Shown in pieces: positions 61,159 to 64,000 of a stretch of 64,000 nucleotides of DNA; the first letter of the stretch is position 1; each line of letters starts with the position of its first letter. Source of the DNA: Syntrophorhabdus sp. (lineage in GTDB: Bacteria > Desulfobacterota > Syntrophorhabdia > Syntrophorhabdales > Syntrophorhabdaceae); contig JAAYAK010000072.1 in the NCBI GenBank assembly GCA_012719415.1, forward strand, positions 62,001-126,000, read 5' to 3'. Under the pieces are notes generated by a model. The model was given only the letters and a program-made list of their open reading frames with translations. It had not been told where the DNA came from and did no database searches. Position numbers and translations under genes: made by a program.

Positions 61159-62046
61159 ATGACGGCAAGGATCCTGAGCGGAACAGACGCGGCGAAACAG
61201 GTCCGGGAGCGAATAGCCCGGGACGTGGTGGCGCTTCGCGAGAGAACAGGTGTCACGCCGGGTCTCGTGACCATTCTCGTTGGCGACAACCCCGCCTCGG
61301 TGAGCTATGTCACCGGAAAGCAGAGGACGGCCAGGGAGCTTGGCTTCTACTCAGTTCAGGACGACCAGCCGGAAGGCGTATCGGAGGAGGAGCTTCTCGA
61401 CCTCATCCAGAAGTACAACAGCGACCCCTCCATACACGGCATCCTCGTGCAGCTGCCGTTGCCCAAGCATATCAACGAGACGAGGGTTCTCTATGCGATA
61501 GACCCCGACAAGGACGTGGACGGTCTGCACCCCATGAACCTGGGCAGGCTCATGATAGGCGAGGCGCGTTTCTATCCCTGCACGCCCTTCGGCATCAGGG
61601 AGCTTCTCGGGATGGCGGGCGTGGAGACGAAGGGCGCGGAGGTCGTCGTCGTCGGGAGAAGCAACCTTGTCGGCAAGCCGATCTCCATGATGCTTGTCCA
61701 GAAAGAGGTGAACGCCAACGCCACGGTGACCATGTGCCACACCTCGACAAGGGACCTCGGGTGGCACACCCGGAGGGCGGACATCCTCATAGTCGCGGCG
61801 GGCAAGGCAAAGGCGATAACCGCCGACATGGTCAAGGACGGTGCCGTCGTGATAGATGTCGGCGTCAACAGGATAGGCATGACCGCGGAGGGCAAGGCGA
61901 AACTCTGCGGTGACGTCGATTTCGAGACGGTGAAGGAGAAGGCCTCTGTCATCACACCCGTTCCGGGTGGTGTGGGGCCCATGACGATCACCATGCTCAT
62001 GCAGAACACGCTCAAGGCGGCTGAAATGGCCGCGGAAGGGAAGTGA
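61159..62046 (+). CDS. folD: Bifunctional methylene-tetrahydrofolate dehydrogenase / methenyl-tetrahydrofolate cyclohydrolase
   Basis: FolD interconverts 5,10-methylene-, methenyl- and 10-formyl-tetrahydrofolate in the methyl branch of the Wood-Ljungdahl pathway. The substrate pocket holds VGDNPASVSYVTGKQR, with the catalytic Lys near residue 55, and GILVQLPLPKHI near 93. The nucleotide motif VVVGRSNLVGKPISMML lies near residue 160 and TPVPGGVGPMTITMLM near 270. It has 295 residues. The gene lies 13 bases after cooC in the same operon, and supplies the step between Fhs and the methyl-transfer enzymes. Confidence 0.95.
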   Translation: MTARILSGTDAAKQVRERIARDVVALRERTGVTPGLVTILVGDNPASVSYVTGKQRTARELGFYSVQDDQPEGVSEEELLDLIQKYNSDPSIHGILVQLPLPKHINETRVLYAIDPDKDVDGLHPMNLGRLMIGEARFYPCTPFGIRELLGMAGVETKGAEVVVVGRSNLVGKPISMMLVQKEVNANATVTMCHTSTRDLGWHTRRADILIVAAGKAKAITADMVKDGAVVIDVGVNRIGMTAEGKAKLCGDVDFETVKEKASVITPVPGGVGPMTITMLMQNTLKAAEMAAEGK

Positions 62047-62049
62047 GAC

Positions 62050-62265
62050 ATGGAAGATTACAGGTACGAGGAGAAGGAAGACCACGCGGGCAGGAAGGTG
62101 AAGGTCCTCGGGGCCACCTTCGAGGAAGGCAAGCCCGAGGAGCGCGGAGACTGGCGGGAGAAGCTTTCCAGCCGCGATGAAAGACTCGGGTTCATACGCT
62201 CTGCCATGCGTTACTGGTACAGCGCCGACTGGTACGGGAGCGAGAAGAGAAAACAGGAAGCCTGA
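62050..62265 (+). CDS. Small charged protein of unknown function in the CODH operon
   Basis: I do not recognise this 71-residue protein. It is rich in Glu, Lys and Arg, has no cysteine, and ends with an aromatic segment SAMRYWYSADWYGSEK. It starts three bases after the folD stop codon with GGGAAGTGAGAC before the ATG, and lies 40 bases before acsD, so it is very likely translated as part of the operon. It could be a structural or assembly partner of the acetyl-CoA pathway enzymes, but nothing in the sequence proves this. Confidence 0.6.
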   Translation: MEDYRYEEKEDHAGRKVKVLGATFEEGKPEERGDWREKLSSRDERLGFIRSAMRYWYSADWYGSEKRKQEA

Positions 62266-62305
62266 GGGTGACGTTCATATATAGTTCAGCACTGGGGAGG
62301 AAGAG

Positions 62306-63250
62306 ATGGCCTTTGAGATTCCTAAGATAAAGTATACCGGGAAGATCCGGGAGGTTCAGTTGGGCACGGGGCCGAAGGCGGTACGCATAGGCGGCGCGAG
62401 CTGTTACCCCTTCCACCGTTTCGAGGGCGATATGCCCAATGTTCCACGGGTCGCCTTCGAGGTCTGGGACGGACCTCCCGAAGAATGGCAGGAGTGGGCC
62501 ATCGAGCCTTACCGGGATGTGCTCTCCGATCCCGTTGCCTGGGCAAGGAAATGCGTCGATGCCTATGGGGCCGAGATGATCGTCCTCCAGCTTAGAAGCG
62601 CCGACCCGAACGGTGAGAACAAAGGGACCGAAGACGTCGTCGAGGTCGTGAAGAAAGTGGCTGACGCCATCGAAGTGCCCCTTCTCGTCTGGGGAACGGC
62701 GAACGACGAGAAGGACGGCGAGCTCTTAAGAAGGGTCGCCGAGGCCTGCGAGGGCAGGAATGTGGCCGTCGGTCCCGTTTCGGACAAGAACTACAAGCAG
62801 ATAGGAGCCATGGCCATCGGTTACGGCCAGGTCGTCATGGCGTCCTCTCCCATAGACGTCAACCTGGCGAAACAGCTCAACATCCTGCTTGGCAACCTTG
62901 GGGTCAACGAGGAGAAGATCGTCATCGATCCCACGACGGGAGGCCTCGGCTATGGCCTCGAATACACCTATTCGGTGATGGAGCGCGACAGGATGGCGGC
63001 ACTCACGCAGGAGGACGCCAAGCTCCAGTTCCCCATCATCTGCAACCTTGCCCCGGAGGTATGGAAGACCCGGGAGACGAGGCTGACGAAGGACGAGGAC
63101 CCGAAGCTGGGCGAGGAGAGGAGGCGCTCCATCCTCATGGAGGCGGTCACCGCGATAACGCTTCTTGTCGCCGGGGCGGACATCGTCGTAATGCGCCATC
63201 CCGACAGCGTGTCCCTCGTCAGGGGCATGATCGGCGAGCTCTGCGCGTAA
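62306..63250 (+). CDS. acsD: Acetyl-CoA decarbonylase/synthase delta subunit (corrinoid iron-sulfur protein small subunit)
   Basis: This TIM-barrel subunit pairs with the corrinoid- and 4Fe-4S-carrying subunit to take a methyl group from methyl-tetrahydrofolate and hand it to acetyl-CoA synthase. Family phrases are VRIGGASCYPFHRFEG near residue 27, LQLRSADPN near 95, VDPTTGGLGYGLEYTYSVMER near 213 (cited by its key residues DPTTGGLGYG) and LLVAGADIVVMRHP near 288. The length of 314 residues is normal. It lies directly before the CODH catalytic subunit gene. The large corrinoid subunit and acetyl-CoA synthase are presumably beyond the window. Confidence 0.93.
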   Translation: MAFEIPKIKYTGKIREVQLGTGPKAVRIGGASCYPFHRFEGDMPNVPRVAFEVWDGPPEEWQEWAIEPYRDVLSDPVAWARKCVDAYGAEMIVLQLRSADPNGENKGTEDVVEVVKKVADAIEVPLLVWGTANDEKDGELLRRVAEACEGRNVAVGPVSDKNYKQIGAMAIGYGQVVMASSPIDVNLAKQLNILLGNLGVNEEKIVIDPTTGGLGYGLEYTYSVMERDRMAALTQEDAKLQFPIICNLAPEVWKTRETRLTKDEDPKLGEERRRSILMEAVTAITLLVAGADIVVMRHPDSVSLVRGMIGELCA

Positions 63251-63268
63251 GGCGCAAAAGGAGAGACA

Positions 63269-64000
63269 ATGGCCGACGGCAAGGAAAAGAGCATCGACAA
63301 GGCAACATTGGAACTCATCGACAAGGCCGAACGCGAGGGTATCTCAACGGTTTTCTCCCGCGCCGACGTGATGAGACCCTGTCCGATCGGGGTGGAAGAG
63401 AGCTGTTGCAAGATCTGCTCCATGGGGCCTTGCAGGATGCCGCGCTCAAAGAAAGGCGAAAGCTCGCAACGTATGGGTGTTTGTGGCGCGACTGTCGATA
63501 CCGTGGTGGCCAGAAATTTTGCCAGGAAAGTCGCGGCCGGTTCGGCAGCCCACTCGGACCACGCCCGCGAGGTCGTTATGACCTTTCTGAAAACTGCCCG
63601 GGGCGAGTCGCAGGGTTTTTCCATCAAGGACGAGATAAAGCTTTTAGAGGTTGCTCTGGACTTCGGCATCGACATAGAGAAGCGTGACGTGAAAGACATA
63701 GCCATAGAGCTTGGGGAAAAGGCACTGAACGAGTTCGGCAAGCAGAGCGGCGAGCTCATCTACGCGGGAAAGGCGCCTCTGCGCAGACAGGAGATCTGGA
63801 GAAAACTGGGGGTCCTGCCGCGCGGCATAGACCGCGAGATAGTGGAGGTGATGCACAGGACCCACATGGGGGTGGATCAGGATTACCGGCACATCCTTCA
63901 GCAAGCCGCGCGCGCGGCGATCGCTGATGGCTGGGGCGGTTCGATGATATCCACGGAGCTTCAGGATATCATGTTCGGCACACCTGTTCCGGTGCTCGGC
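63269..64000 (+). CDS. Anaerobic carbon monoxide dehydrogenase catalytic subunit, N-terminal part (3' end outside window)
   Basis: This nickel-iron-sulfur enzyme oxidises CO or reduces CO2 in the acetyl-CoA pathway. The frame is open from ATG at 63269 to the last base, giving 244 residues. The N-terminal cysteines for the D and B clusters are visible as CPIGVEESCCKICSMGPC at residues 38-55 and GVCGA at 70-74. HSDHAREV near residue 92 carries the histidines of the proton path. GGAGAG lies just before the ATG. The C cluster region is not reached. It could be the cooS or acsA/cdhA-like type, so no symbol is given. Confidence 0.9.
   Translation, partial: MADGKEKSIDKATLELIDKAEREGISTVFSRADVMRPCPIGVEESCCKICSMGPCRMPRSKKGESSQRMGVCGATVDTVVARNFARKVAAGSAAHSDHAREVVMTFLKTARGESQGFSIKDEIKLLEVALDFGIDIEKRDVKDIAIELGEKALNEFGKQSGELIYAGKAPLRRQEIWRKLGVLPRGIDREIVEVMHRTHMGVDQDYRHILQQAARAAIADGWGGSMISTELQDIMFGTPVPVLG

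Overview
The window reads as a chromosome segment of a GC-rich anaerobic bacterium, most likely a Syntrophorhabdus-like member of the Desulfobacterota (former Deltaproteobacteria). The reasons are two molybdenum-hydroxylase clusters next to an aryl-CoA ligase, a Wood-Ljungdahl / CO dehydrogenase operon, formate-tetrahydrofolate ligase, acetyl-CoA synthetases of both the AMP- and ADP-forming types, and an oxygen-independent style of metabolism. The taxonomic call is inference from gene content. No transposase, integrase, phage gene or CRISPR array was seen.

Layout. 1-13.2 kb is a co-directional catabolic cluster: the end of a phenylacetate-CoA ligase-type enzyme, a three-subunit xanthine-dehydrogenase-family hydroxylase, a cysteine desulfurase-like protein, a VOC/epimerase protein, a saccharopine-dehydrogenase-like oxidoreductase, a class III aminotransferase, a second three-subunit hydroxylase of the 4-hydroxybenzoyl-CoA reductase type, and a MoaD-like sulfur carrier. 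13.3-24.8 kb holds a methyltransferase, a Pat-like acyl-CoA synthetase/acetyltransferase fusion, a moxR-DUF58-transglutaminase operon, a DUF2156 protein, a ThiF/MoeB protein, and a ThDP enzyme divergent from an XRE-cupin regulator. 24.9-28.9 kb is a four-gene polyamine operon that encodes a full arginine to agmatine to putrescine to carboxyspermidine to spermidine route. 29.1-34.5 kb has two related LuxR-type regulators around a radical SAM gene, and a CoA-transferase pair. 34.7-38.1 kb is the tig-clpP-clpX operon followed by tRNA-Val and tRNA-Asp. 38.1-46.3 kb holds a GH57 enzyme, a glycosyltransferase, a ferritin-like protein, fhs and secreted or lipoprotein genes. 46.5-57.2 kb holds acs, a second acyl-CoA synthetase/GNAT fusion, a NarX/NarL-like two-component system, a nitroreductase, a DUF6125-like protein and an alkaline phosphatase. 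57.3-64 kb holds an IclR regulator divergent from RACo-cooC-folD-orf71-acsD-CODH, which runs off the window.

How it works together. Aromatic or N-containing substrates are plausibly activated to CoA thioesters and hydroxylated or dehydroxylated by the molybdoenzymes. The resulting acetyl-CoA can be oxidised or made through CODH/ACS, FolD and Fhs, and exchanged with acetate by the Acs and ADP-forming synthetases.

The most unusual non-genic signal is a set of intergenic arrays of 7-, 8- or 9-bp tandem units, locus-specific in sequence. They begin at, or inside, stop codons. At convergent gene ends the 8- and 9-bp types are paired as inverted arms that can fold into long hairpins.
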